Assembly: GCA_964035545.1 (NCBI GenBank)
Contig: OZ037767.1
Coordinates: forward strand, 14,534,801 to 14,598,800
Length of the DNA stretch: 64,000 nucleotides
From: Bugula neritina
Lineage: Eukaryota > Bryozoa > Gymnolaemata > Cheilostomatida > Bugulidae
Reading direction: 5' to 3'
The position numbers and the translations under genes are program-made. Numbering within the stretch: the first letter of the stretch is position 1; each line of letters begins with the position of its first letter. Positions 33,501 through 43,585 of this stretch are shown here, piece by piece. The notes below the pieces were generated by a model, which saw only the letters and a list, made by a program, of their open reading frames with translations, searched no databases and had not been told where the DNA came from.

Positions 33501-35772
33501 TATCACACAATCTTAACAAGAAATGTATGGCGATGGTTTAAAAGCTGTCTGTGTTTGTGTGTTGGCAGCCCTTGATAGGAGTTGCAGCGTTCACCAGTTA
33601 GATATGCTTTACTCTTGGAGATAAACTGAGAGTCTAATAGAGGAAATATAAACCAGATATTTTAGTAGTCATTTACTAGTACGTGCAAATATAAAGGCAT
33701 TTTATGTTGGCAGTCTATCTGTTCTTTTTCCTTGAGTAGTGAATGGATATTATACCGGCGAACATTTTAGTTAAAAATAGTTATTTTAATATTTAAATCG
33801 AATTAAAAATTCTGAAAAATCAAGAATATTAATGAGGGATCTACAGTTGTTGTTGATAAAGTGTTTTATGCGGCTCAAAATAATGATGAATATATTAAGC
33901 TATAAAGATAATATTTTTAGTTAGCTAGTACTCACTACTAGTATCTACTAATATAGTACTTACTGCTAGTAGTCACTACTATTACTCATTATCAGTGCAT
34001 ACTACTAGTACATGCTGCCAGTAACTACTGTTAGTACTCACTACTAGTACCTACTACTAGTAGTCACTACTGATACCCACTGCTAGTACTTACTACTAGT
34101 ACTCACTACTAGTACTCACTACTAGTACCTACTACTAGTACTCATTTAGAAGCAGTAGTGAAAAAATTGAGATAGCCTAAGCTTTTTAAGTTTTTTTTTA
34201 TTAAATTTTGGCTTGGGGTGCTAGTAAAAATTTTTGCAAAAACATTACTTTTTTTGCTACATTTCTAATCTAGAACACAGGTTTTTCTCAAATTCTGCAC
34301 CTACCTCGCTATTAAAAGCCCCTACTAGTAAATATTTTGCTGAGTATTTATGGCTGGTTCTACTCAAAGTATTTTTCAGGACGATGGAGAGACACATGAG
34401 GAAGTGTCTGGAGGAAAACAGGAAGTTGAGGCTGACTGACCCTGCTGCCGGGGGACAGCCTCACCATATGCAGTCCGTGACCGGTTCTATGATGCCAACG
34501 CTGTCATCTCCTCACCATCAGCATATGGGTGGGTGTGGCTTAGAGTTTGTGGGTGTGGCTTGGAGTTTGTGGGTGTGGCATGAAGTTTGTGGGTGTGGCT
34601 TGGAGTTTGTGGGTGTGGCTTGGAGTTTTTATCTGGAACTTTACTGTAATAAATATTGTACTATAATAATAAATAATTATTCTAATAAACATTATAATGT
34701 TATATTAAATATTGTAATAAATATTATAATAAATATCATAATTAAATTATCATAGAACTAAAGAGTATAATAAATATTTCAACAAATTTCAATAAATATC
34801 ATAAAACTATTCAAATAAGTATGACAATTATTATAAGAAGTTATTTTGTGTAACTGTGTAAGTGAATTATAACATGAAGCAGTGCTGGATTATTCTTACT
34901 TATTTTGTTCTATTGTGTTGACATGACATGATATGTGAAAAAAGGGCACGGTTTGATTTTCATGTTGTTGTAGGACGCGTTTTAGTGTTTAGATTGTGCA
35001 AAAACTAAAATGTTTAGCTGAATCAAATTAATCACTTTGATTGTCAATTATGCCAGATAAAATGTGTTAAGATCCGCAAAATCAGAAGAATGATGATTTT
35101 GATGTAATGGTTGCAAAGTTTTTTGTGCTTTGGCAACTGTTGCTTTTATTAAAAGGTGTGGCATGACCTGGTTATTGCTCTCTATACAAGTACCAGTATC
35201 TGTCAAAGTGCATTCCAAAAATTTCAAAACAGGAAGCATACTGTGAAAACTGCTTTTTATTGTTTGAGTTTGTTGAAATGTCATTATCTTCTTTAGCAGG
35301 TGTTGGTAGACCAACTCTCTCTCATTTTCCATACAGACACCCCTTCAATATGCTTCCCCAAAGTCCGCCGTATTCAGCACCACTACCTACTCTACAAACT
35401 CAAACTTCCGTCGCATCAATGCCACAGTTTCCTGCCACCGTGGCTCCACTCCCGAGATACAACAGATACCCATCTGCGACGTCGCTAGCGCCCTCTGACG
35501 ACTACATGCCCACTGACCTCTCACAGTGTAAAACCTCTACACCCTCCACTCCTACTACTCCGGCACAAGAACCTCTAGAGTACCGTAGATATACTAGCAA
35601 TGACTCAGTGCCATCCGTTCCTCGACCTGTCCTTGACACGGCCATAGAGGAAGATGCTTGTGGAGCTCTGAATCTCTCCTCCAGATCTATACGCACTTCC
35701 ACGAGTACTGATCCAACCCGGCCTCCATCTACGAGTAGTCGTACTCCTTCTGTAACCGAGCCCGACAACTAG
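12433..35772 (+). CDS. BCL11: BCL11-like zinc-finger transcriptional repressor (11 exons, 688 aa)
   Basis: Eleven exons with GT..AG borders join without a phase conflict to 2067 nt including the stop (exon limits in separate entries). Order in the protein: [12 protein letters not shown] at residues 1-12 (RBBP4/7 and NuRD recruiting motif of BCL11/SALL/FOG), a CCHC finger near 85-110, a C2H2 finger near 138-158, then a Ser/Thr/Asp/Glu-rich linker. A terminal block near 416-488 has two C2H2 fingers joined by HTGEKPYK and a third C2HC finger, and the tail holds PTDLS, a CtBP-type motif. Human BCL11A/B are about 800-900 aa and have an additional finger pair in the middle, which I do not see here. 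Expected role: sequence-specific nuclear repressor in neural or blood-type cell fate (family knowledge). A paralogue is divergently oriented at 4269. Introns are AT-rich and carry several tandem repeats. Confidence 0.85.
12598..12678. repeat. 16-bp tandem repeat after exon 1 donor
   Basis: About five copies of ACACATCATGTAGCTG, starting about 32 bases downstream of the exon 1 splice donor. Confidence 0.93.
12679..16279 (+). other. Intron 1 of the right BCL11-like gene (remainder)
   Basis: About 3.6 kb of AT-rich DNA. Apart from a 26/29-bp tandem repeat at 14940-15142 I see no gene, RNA or mobile element. Confidence 0.6.
14940..15142. repeat. 26/29-bp tandem repeat in intron 1
   Basis: Seven units starting GTAGTACTATATAG or GTAGTCCTATAATATAG and ending TAGCAT. 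Lengths alternate between 26 and 29 bases by an internal AAT insertion. Each unit is internally palindromic (CTATATAG, AGTACT). Confidence 0.88.
16280..16543 (+). CDS. BCL11: Right BCL11-like gene, exon 2 (CCHC finger)
   Basis: 264 nt, phase 1 to 1. Acceptor TTGTAG at 16279, donor GTATTC at 16544 (weak but usable). Encodes an acidic lead-in and [19 protein letters not shown], then [10 protein letters not shown], a CCHC-type finger equivalent to the first BCL11 finger. Confidence 0.87.
16544..20622 (+). other. Intron 2 of the right BCL11-like gene
   Basis: About 4.1 kb, AT-rich. No supported feature. Short open frames at 16718-17010 (minus) and 20131-20340 (plus) show no known motif. Confidence 0.6.
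20623..20760 (+). CDS. BCL11: Right BCL11-like gene, exon 3 (C2H2 finger)
   Basis: 138 nt, phase 1 to 1. Acceptor CTGTTTTAG, donor GTGGGC at 20761. Encodes [18 protein letters not shown] then [10 protein letters not shown], which aligns with the vertebrate BCL11 C2H2 finger that follows the CCHC finger. Confidence 0.8.
22130..22285. repeat. Degenerate ~20-bp tandem repeat (TGACCCAATACTG type)
   Basis: Seven or eight diverged units containing TTGACCCAATACTG or CGACCCAGTACTA. Old, much mutated minisatellite. Confidence 0.75.
22881..23072. repeat. Pyrimidine-rich tandem repeat (TACTCTTTAGTTA)n
   Basis: Mixed copies of ACTCTTTAGTTAT and ACTCTTTGCTCTTTAGTTAT over about 190 bases. Confidence 0.85.
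25174..25207 (+). CDS. Exon-like segment A, uncertain (possible alternative exon)
   Basis: 34 nt between TTGCTTACAG and GTATGG. Joined to exon 3 (phase 1) it adds eight residues and then hits TGA at 25197-25199, giving a short protein with two fingers only. In another frame (phase 2 in, phase 0 out) it would run into segment B. It may be an isoform-specific terminal exon or simply a decoy splice pair. Confidence 0.25.
25653..25704 (+). CDS. Exon-like segment B, uncertain
   Basis: 52 nt between CACATTTTAG and GTTAGT. Only one frame (phase 0 in, phase 1 out) is open and compatible with exon 4. It encodes [17 protein letters not shown], similar in flavour to the acidic linker. It does not fit the exon 3 phase, so including it needs another exon that I could not find. 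Confidence 0.3.
26129..26227 (+). CDS. BCL11: Right BCL11-like gene, exon 4 (poly-Ser linker)
   Basis: 99 nt, phase 1 to 1, acceptor TTATCAG, donor GTTGCT. Begins with an AGC-rich run giving seven consecutive serines and then an acidic stretch. Fits directly onto exon 3. Confidence 0.65.
26228..27565 (+). other. Intron 4 of the right BCL11-like gene
   Basis: About 1.3 kb, AT-rich, nothing else seen. Confidence 0.6.
27566..27708 (+). CDS. BCL11: Right BCL11-like gene, exon 5 (linker)
   Basis: 143 nt, phase 1 to 0, acceptor TTTCAG, donor GTGAGT. Ser/Thr/Asp/Glu-rich with no known domain. Codon content and GC are clearly higher than in the flanking introns. Confidence 0.72.
27709..31239 (+). 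other. Intron 5 of the right BCL11-like gene
   Basis: About 3.5 kb. Contains a short CCCTCC-rich tract near 28065-28088 and a short CACT-rich run near 31080-31106. No gene seen. Confidence 0.6.
31240..31363 (+). CDS. BCL11: Right BCL11-like gene, exon 6 (linker)
   Basis: 124 nt, phase 0 to 1, acceptor TTGTAG, donor GTACCA. Encodes [20 protein letters not shown] and a basic stretch. The NSPPNGLH...TNTLL segment resembles a conserved patch between fingers in BCL11 proteins, by memory of the family only. Confidence 0.7.
31364..32167 (+). other. Intron 6 of the right BCL11-like gene
   Basis: About 0.8 kb, AT-rich, no feature. The next introns (32327-32785 and 32992-33283) are likewise empty apart from an open frame at 32396-32701 with no known motif. 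Confidence 0.6.
32168..32326 (+). CDS. BCL11: Right BCL11-like gene, exon 7 (linker)
   Basis: 159 nt, phase 1 to 1, acceptor CTTTTAG, donor GTAAGT at 32327. Encodes a charged region ending in Thr/Ser-rich sequence. No known domain. Confidence 0.7.
32786..32991 (+). CDS. BCL11: Right BCL11-like gene, exon 8 (start of finger block)
   Basis: 206 nt, phase 1 to 0, acceptor CTTGTAG, donor GTGCTT. Its last codons, DECEYCGK, supply the two cysteines of the first finger of the terminal block. The intron interrupts the finger at the same place as in many BCL11-type genes, by inference. Confidence 0.82.
33284..33462 (+). CDS. BCL11: Right BCL11-like gene, exon 9 (fingers of the terminal block)
   Basis: 179 nt, phase 0 to 2, acceptor CCCAG, donor GTAAGA. 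Encodes [15 protein letters not shown], linker [24 protein letters not shown], and the cysteines of the last finger, CRVCGAPF. These are near-identical to BCL11 fingers of vertebrates, the strongest family evidence in this gene. Confidence 0.92.
33463..34379 (+). other. Intron 9 of the right BCL11-like gene
   Basis: About 0.9 kb, holding an ACTAGT-rich repeat at 33925-34144 and otherwise AT-rich sequence. Confidence 0.65.
33925..34144. repeat. ACTAGTACTC-type tandem repeat
   Basis: About 220 bases of irregular CTACTAGTA/CTCACTACTAGTA units rich in the palindrome ACTAGT. Confidence 0.85.
34380..34528 (+). CDS. BCL11: Right BCL11-like gene, exon 10 (end of last finger)
   Basis: 149 nt, phase 2 to 1, acceptor TTTTTCAG, donor GTGGGT at 34529. 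Encodes TMERHMRKC, completing a C2HC finger, then a Pro/His/Met-rich tail. The donor is the first unit of a 20-bp tandem repeat. Confidence 0.8.
34529..34629. repeat. 20-bp tandem repeat overlapping the exon 10 donor
   Basis: Five copies of GGGTGTGGCTTGGAGTTTGT beginning at the splice donor itself. Each unit repeats GTGGGT-like sequence, that is, several potential donors. The coding frame remains open through the array. Confidence 0.92.
35300..35772 (+). CDS. BCL11: Right BCL11-like gene, exon 11 (C-terminus)
   Basis: 473 nt, phase 1 in, stop TAG at 35770-35772. Pro/Ser/Thr-rich tail with PTDLS at 35509-35523, the core of CtBP co-repressor binding motifs, and a second LNLS-type sequence about 45 residues later. 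High GC relative to introns. Confidence 0.82.
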
Positions 35773-37102
35773 TCTCATAGGTATATTTTGTAAATACTTA
35801 TACTGATGATTATTTTGAAACAAAGTTTAGTTTCAGCTTTTACTATATCAAAGTTTCAACAATTTATTAAAAGATATTTTTAAAGACTGTACGCTTGTCA
35901 TCTAATATTTATTAAAAAAGTGCGCTAAAGAAATTGTTGTTCAACGCCTTTTAAGAATTGAGAGATAATAACTCCAATTTAAAATTATTTGAGCTAGGTG
36001 TGCCACATGTTACCTTGACTTACAGTTTACAAAATGTTTGAATAAAGCCATTTGGTATAAAAACCTTAGCTGACTAAAACTAGACTCAGTTATATATATA
36101 TTTCATTTCTATCTTGCAAAATCTTATACCTATCAACTTGTACCTGTGTAATACGGAACCACCTATTAGTATACAGGTGACATCCATATTACATATATAA
36201 TATAGATATTACCTACATTTGTAATATACATGTTGCTGTTATGTAAACTGTTATGTAGAAAATTAAAAGACCTCACTGGCATTGAGGTTAGCCTGAATGG
36301 TGAAAGATGCTTCATCGTATTGCCTTTACTCTAGCCTGTCTGGTATATATATACATAACATGGACATAATATACAGTATTACAATACAGTATTAAAAATG
36401 TATATAATGCAAGCGCAGTATAAGAGTGTATACAGGTTATACGTCGTGTTCCAAACACACTACTCTGTATTCCTTTGATATCATTGGTTTTTTATAATTA
36501 TAATATGTTATCGATAAATAATTTTGTGATAGTTTTATCAATTTTCTGTATATATATCAGTATTGCTACGAATACTGCATTTTACACAGTCTAAAAATTG
36601 GATGGGCGGGTTTTGATTTAATAGTATTAGCACTAGATGTTATGTAGATTGAAGAAAACATGTGATAGTGTTACCTTTGTGTATTGTAACATTCGCTATA
36701 ACTAGTTAGTTAGCCATTACCTTGTTGCTCTGTTATGTGTTTAAATACATAACGTGGTAATTTATCATTATATTTTAAGAATAGTGTATTATGTGTACAT
36801 ACAGATTGGTATGTCCTGACTGATTTCAACCATTACGGGTACGGATAGGTTAATTTTTATAAAACTATAGTATTCAATATAATTGACTAGCATCAATGTG
36901 TATTACTCCAAGTATTGAAGTAGTATTATATGCATAACCGTATTATTCTTTAGCTAATGTAGATTACTCGCACTTTTTTTTAACAAAAATCATTTATGTC
37001 TGTAATATACATTAATCATTGTTAACACGCTTGTCTGTTTTCTTTTTTATATGACGCAATCAGAAATGATAACATTGCTTGTTCTATACTTCTTGGAATA
37101 AA
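35773..37102 (+). terminator. 3' UTR of the right BCL11-like gene with candidate poly(A) signals
   Basis: AT-rich sequence after the stop codon. AATAAA occurs at 36041-36046 and 37097-37102. The first would give a 3' UTR of about 290 bases, the second about 1.35 kb. The choice cannot be made from sequence alone. Confidence 0.4.
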
Positions 37103-40100
37103 ATTTCCCCGGTGATATGTGGAAAAACATGAAGTGTTTTGTTTATTGTTTATGCTCAGTTTTAGATTCAATTCAAGTATATGCAACAGAAAGCAATTTT
37201 CAAATTTCTAATTAGTGTCATATATTATACACTTGGAGATTGTTATAAGTAACTTCAAACACAGTGTTTGTGTTTTGACTAGTTGGCTTGAATTAGTGAA
37301 ATATTCCCAAAAGTTTTTAAAAATAGGGTTAGTGAGGAGAGCTTTTTCTGATTTTTGTGGTTGAAACAATGTCAACACAAAATGTTGTGCTCTGCTAATG
37401 TCATTAATAACATGTTATATGTTGTCATAATATAAAATAATATTGTCAAAGTAGTTTTTACCAAAGTATTTTCTATAACTTTAACAAGCTTTCAAATCTC
37501 ATATACAAAGTCAAACTGGAGAATATAATTAATATCATTCAAGTTATAAAGGATCGTTTTGTATTTGAATTTTTCTGCGAAACGGAATGAATTCATTTGA
37601 TGAATTTTTTCCGGTTTAGCAAAACAAAATATTGTTTTAGGAAACCCAATAATAATATTCTGCTGCAAAAGAAAACCGGTGTATAATGTACAACAGTGAA
37701 GATTATTTGTCAAGCCAACATTATCATCTATATTAGTTATTACTTTGAACAGACAACTCCTTTAATTAGATGAAAGCGAGTGCTACACTGAGTAAACATT
37801 TGTGGTTTGAAATGAAAAAAAGTCATTCAATTAATAGAAATGCTGGTAATTTGACAAACTAGACTCTATCATTTTACAAAGTAATTACTGACAATAAAAA
37901 CAATATGATTTTAAGTATAAAATGGCAAAAATGCTAAGTTTCTAACTACTTTGTAGTTATGTACTAGAAGTTACCTTCTCGATAATGATGCAGTAATACA
38001 GCCATACGTAATTTAAGCAACTCCATTAGTCCAACATGTAATATTACAAAAAGTATTTCAGCAAACGTTATAAAGTTCATTTGTTTGCATTCTAAATTCA
38101 GAAATTGTGAATTACAAGAAAATTACAACATGGCGTAGCTGGATTAGACTATAAACTTGCGAGTAGCTTGATTAGACAACTCCTAGTTTTTATCTACACA
38201 ACTTTTTTCAAGTTTGAAGTCACTGAACAATCTTACTAGGCAGCGATGTTTAGAGTTTTGTAATAAATAACTTGATCATTATAAGTCAAAATATTTAGCT
38301 GAAAATTGCTAAAAGTTTTGAAAAGCAAGAAAAAGATTTAAAGGTTAGAGGGGCTGTTAATTGAATGAAAGTCACTACAGACAAATATATATTATAATAC
38401 AGAATGAAAGCCTTAGAACTATGTAGTCAGCAAATGGTGTTAAGTAACGTCTGTATAGCTCTCATAAAAAACTTTAGCACTATGGCTATAAAACTTGTGA
38501 TTATAAACATCAAACTAAAGATCAATTTTGAGGACAACGCATGTGTAAGCAATTATTGTGTTACCAAGTATAATATGAAGGTAGGTGAAGAAATGCAAAA
38601 TTATTGCTCTTAGAGTGTTGGAATAAATTATTTTGATTTTAGAGCGACATGAACAAATTAGTTATTCACTATATCAATGATTGATCATTCTGCAGTCCTA
38701 CTAAACACTATGCATACAATAGTTTCTATAAACTATAATATTATATATATTATTATAATATTATAAAGTAGTTGATTAGCTGAATAAAGTTAGTTTTATA
38801 TTATACGTATGAGAATAAATATGAGGGCAAAATTTGCTTCAAGAAGTTATTTTACAATCTATGCAGCAATATATAACCATATTATTTTGTATAAATGGCT
38901 TATATATTTATAAATGGCATATCAAGCAGTTTCTATGGGGCAATTTCATTTCATATTGTCTAAAAATCATTATTGTTAATAGCAACAATAAACATTCTAG
39001 TTTAATGTATATATATAAGGAATTGAGGTCTGATTAATAATTAATCAAATTAAAATGGTCACAGTTTAATACTAAGATGATTTTAAAAAGGTGTATAGAT
39101 GCACTTGGAGTTGTATTCTAAATATTTGAAGGGTGTCGTTAAATTTTGGATTAATCCGCATTTATAACAATTGAGGTTCATTGAAGAAAAAATTAAATCA
39201 TAACATTATTTGGATTTTATGATCACGTTTTTATTTTTTGTAGTTAAATTTTAACTTAGTTTGAAAAATATTATTGCAAGGTTTAATTGCGTATAAATAA
39301 TCAGTTGAAATAGTAGTTGACCTATATTGGGTCGGGTTTGCGATACGTACTACAATCTAAATAATATAATAACGCTATGTAATTTTCAGTCGGTTCGCAA
39401 GTCAATCAACACAAAATTGTGCAGCTCTATTTCGAGATTTTTTCACAATTGCCTTGCTGAAAATTGACACATCTGTGCACCAGAAATAAAATTCGTGATT
39501 AATCTTTTTGCGAATGCTTATGTCATTTGCATAGGAGTAAAACGTTGCAGGTGAGCATTCTGATACTCATACTCATAGTCATACTCATACTGATACTGAT
39601 ACTGATAGTCGTAGTAGTCATACTCATGGGACTAGGAGACTCATACTCAAAGTCATTCTCATACTCATACTCATACTGGACCTGGTAGTGGTAGTGGTAC
39701 CCGTACTACTAATAGTAATACTATTACTACTAGTCATACTTTTAGTTTCAATCACAATCACTCAATCGCAATGTGAATGACAATGTGAATTGATATTACA
39801 AATGTAATTATTAAATAGTTGATTTTATTCATTTAATTTTATTGAATTTCAATTTGTCTCTGAGTTTGAATTTGAATATCTATTCCAATATCATTATGAG
39901 TATGAAACTGGAAGATGCCTCACTCAATTACAGTTAGTGAGTTACACCGTCAATGTCTCAGAGCCATAGTATTAGTATCAGTATGAGTAAATCATTTAAT
40001 TTTATTGTCAAACAGTAACACTAACTCTAATCTGTCTAGCATCTATAATCTGTCTAAGACTAATGATATGCCTCCCTTTATAGTGATACTATTACTGATA

Positions 40101-43034
40101 CTAATAGTAAATGTAATACTAGATACTAGTATAACTGTACAAGTATTAGTATTACTTTCACTAGTATTAGTAGTAGTATTACTATTGGTAGCATTTTTAT
40201 AAACGTAAGCATTGCCATAAGTATTGATTTACTATCATCTATTATTTATAACTCTTACAGTTTAACTTTCTATCTGGTATCTATTATTTACATAATACTT
40301 TCACTTTGAAACTGACTTTCGCTTCACCATAATCACAATGATACACAATGATGATCACAATGGCTAACCTTAATACTAATCGTCACTGTAACTCTAAGCT
40401 TAAAGTAAAAGGCAATTCATACAAATCTTTTTAAATTATTACCAGAAGTTAGATCAAAATGATTATAACTATGCTATTGATTTGATAGTGTTACTCACTA
40501 TGAGTGGATAACTATGAAATGCAAGTTACTAAAATACTAGTTGCTCTAACCCTTACTCAGTTTTTAAAGCAAAGCTAAAGTTTAAAGTTAGATTTGTAAT
40601 AACTGTTGAATTTGCACCAAATGTAGAATTAATCTGCAATTTGCAAGATACAGTTTCAAGTGAAATAACAAGTCCGTGATCATGTTTATTAGACTTATTC
40701 TTAGTTATGAGTGAATATGATTGGTAGTAGCAGAGACCATAGTGTGCAATGAAACTAGGTGTTGGTGTAACTATAAATAAAATAAAGGGTTTAATTCAGA
40801 AGCAAAATAAAATCAATTTGTCTATTCTGCTGACCTGATTCAAAGTTAGGTGTCACCTTGGGCTGTTGGATCTTTTTAAAATAATCTTTTAAATTTATTT
40901 TAATATCATCTTTATTTTAAGAGTTCTAGGCTGACTGCTTGTCAGAGAGCAGTAGCCCTGGTCTTGGTCCAACTACTTGGTCCAAATACTACTTGAATAC
41001 CTGGTCCCAGGCTGGGTACACATATACTCATATGTCATAAATTTAATTGCAAGAAGTACTGAAAGTCTTAAAACAGCTTATGAATTATTAATAGTTTTTA
41101 TCTGCAGAATAATTTCATTTGTTTAAATATATTCAAGTCTAGTTAAGTCTCAGTCAATGTGACTGTAAATGTGATTGTTAGAAAATTGATCATTAATGGA
41201 GTTTTTATACGTGATATTGATTAAAATATGTACAAAGGTGCAACATTTTGTAAAGAAATTTAATGGAAATTGTTTTGCGTTTTGAAATATGATATGAATA
41301 TAAGATATTAGTAAATTATAACAAAAGATATTGGTAAAGGTGACCAGTGTATGTGGCCTAAAAATTGAAGCTTGTAGTAATTTATATAGTTCCTTGCACT
41401 TAATCTCAATGCTTTTATTTATATTCAAAAATATATATCTATGCTTGATAAAATAGTCGGGTAATGGTGGTTATTCGAAAGACAGTTTCATACTCCAGTA
41501 TAAATGAATATGAAAAAAATTAAACAAAAATAAATGCATATCATTTGAGTGTGTTTTCTACTTGATGGCATGAATGCAGAAAGAATGATACAATGAAAAA
41601 TTGGAAATGAAACCATGTAAAAAAATGTCTGCAATAAAGAAAATTTCATATTGTTGAATGTACTGCAATTCAAGTTGCAATATTGAAAAAACTGTAAAAC
41701 TTAAAAGTTGAAAAATTTGGTTTAAGCAAGTGGTAAGTCAGTTTTGCATCTAATTATTTCAACTCCATCATGGAGATTAGAAGCTAGGGAATATACATTA
41801 AAAGTTAAGCCACATACTTGTACACCTGATGGTGCAGCTGCATTTTAATTTAGCCAGGCTTTGAATTACTGCCATCACTATGAGGGAGTACAGTGACCTT
41901 CTAAGCAGTCTGCCTCTCCAATAGCAAACTAACTTCAACTCATTTTATACAGCTATTGCTGTTGCTGACATGTTTCAATGTCTGTAATATTTCTCTGCAG
42001 TGCTACTACATGCCTGCTAAAGACACACCACACTGATGACATAATAATGTGGACATTAGCTTCCTGTTCAGCAGCAAGTGCTGACTTAATGGCAACAGAG
42101 ATCTATGCAAAGCATTGCCACTAGTTGTTACCTCTCCACTGACCTAATTAACGTAGATAGTGCCAGTGGTAGCTTTCGAGATTCCACATAACTCCTTATC
42201 AGCACCTCCTATCCTAAGCTGTAGTTGGGATGCATTTTATCACTGGCGCTAGATAATGCAAGCAAATATTTACTAAGTTTTATCATTCAAAATGAATTTT
42301 GCAGTATTTGCTTTACCAATGATGGGTGGTCCACTGTATTATTTAAGAAATATCTGTGGAGATTTATTATGAAAAGTTGACACACAGAAATAAAATCTAC
42401 ATGTATACAGCATACAACATTGTTTTTGCAGAGTGAAATGATGAAAGTAAATTTTTCATTCTACACTGATGTGCCCTTTAAACAGCGTCTTTGTTGTTTT
42501 GTACAAATTGTTGTTTCAAATAGCTATCTGCAAAAGGCAGTGATAAACACAGGTAAATGAAGCACTGGGCTTGGGTTTCTCCTTTTGTAATGTATTGAAT
42601 GTGTATAGATTTTTTCAACCAGATTTTGCTCTGCAGTAGTAAGAGATGTTTTGTTGTTGGCAGAGTTGCATTGAAGTTGTTGCAAATGAAAAATCAATAA
42701 TACACTGTTAATAGACATCCGTGTTGCATTCATCTGTAAACCCGCACTGAAAATACTCCTATAGATTTCAGTTGAAGAGTATTTCTCCGTGAAAATAACT
42801 AATTGAAGCTGCTACTCAACTGGAATTCTTCGTATTAGCTGCATTACCAGTTGATAGAGAAATAATGATAGACTCTGTTATCATCCATCATGATAATTAG
42901 CTTTTCATCTGATTGCTGGCAGTTAATCTCCAGCATCCCAACTCACCTATCTGCTACCTTTGACTTCTCTAGTCATCATCCTGGAATGTGCTTCGTGCAC
43001 TTTCTAATGGCTGCTGTCTCGCTGACTTCAGTTG
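37103..43034. other. Intergenic region between BCL11-like and beta-spectrin genes
   Basis: Nearly 6 kb of AT-rich DNA without a supported gene on either strand. Contains a GATACTCATACT-type repeat at 39561-39690. Short open frames (for example 38404-38613 and 41150-41428) have AT-driven composition and no motif. Undetected 5' non-coding exons of the spectrin gene could lie here. Confidence 0.55.
39561..39690. repeat. Hexamer-type repeat (CATACT / GATACT)n
   Basis: About 130 bases of ACTCATACTCATACTGATACT words with GTAGTGGTAGTGG variants following. Confidence 0.85.
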
Positions 43035-43135
43035 TATGAATGTAAGGGTAGGTTATATGAATGTAAGAGTAGGTTATATGAATGTAAGGGTAGGTTTGTC
43101 AATGTAAGTGTAAGTTATCTCAATGTAAGTGTAAG
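43035..43135. repeat. 21-bp tandem repeat upstream of the spectrin start
   Basis: Three good and two diverged copies of ATGAATGTAAGGGTAGGTTAT, about 60 bases before the beta-spectrin start codon. Confidence 0.88.
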
Positions 43136-43192
43136 ACAGCTTTCTGTGACTCATTGTAGAAGTTTGCATGAATTGCAAGGATATACTACATA

Positions 43193-43352
43193 ATGACTGA
43201 GGTACAACATGGCTACCCCAGTGGTGTGCGATGGGACTCCGACAGAAATGGTCATCTGAACGGACAAAATCAAAATGGCAACGAGTTTGATGATGATGGG
43301 GGAGCTAACTCCGCCAAGTTGTTTGAGAGATCCAGGATTAAAGCCCTGGCTG
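43193..43352 (+). CDS. SPTBN1: Beta-spectrin exon 1 (N-terminal tail)
   Basis: 160 nt, ATG at 43193 with A at -3, donor GTTAGT, phase 1 out. Encodes [16 protein letters not shown] at the start and [13 protein letters not shown] at the end, typical of beta-spectrin. A short upstream ORF at 43168-43200 overlaps the start. Confidence 0.92.
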
Positions 43353-43504
43353 GTTAGTATGGGTCAGCACTGTGTATATAGGTCAATATGTGTGTATATA
43401 GGTCAACACTATGTGTGTGTGTATATATAGGTCAACACTATGTGTATCTAGGTCAGCATTGTATATATATAGGTCATCACAGTATGTATATATAGGTCAT
43501 CACA

Positions 43505-43585
<81 letters not shown>

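Noticed and set aside
35800-35825. CTGATGA...GAAAC resembling a hammerhead core
   Set aside because: No pairing for stem II between the two motifs and no stem I or III.
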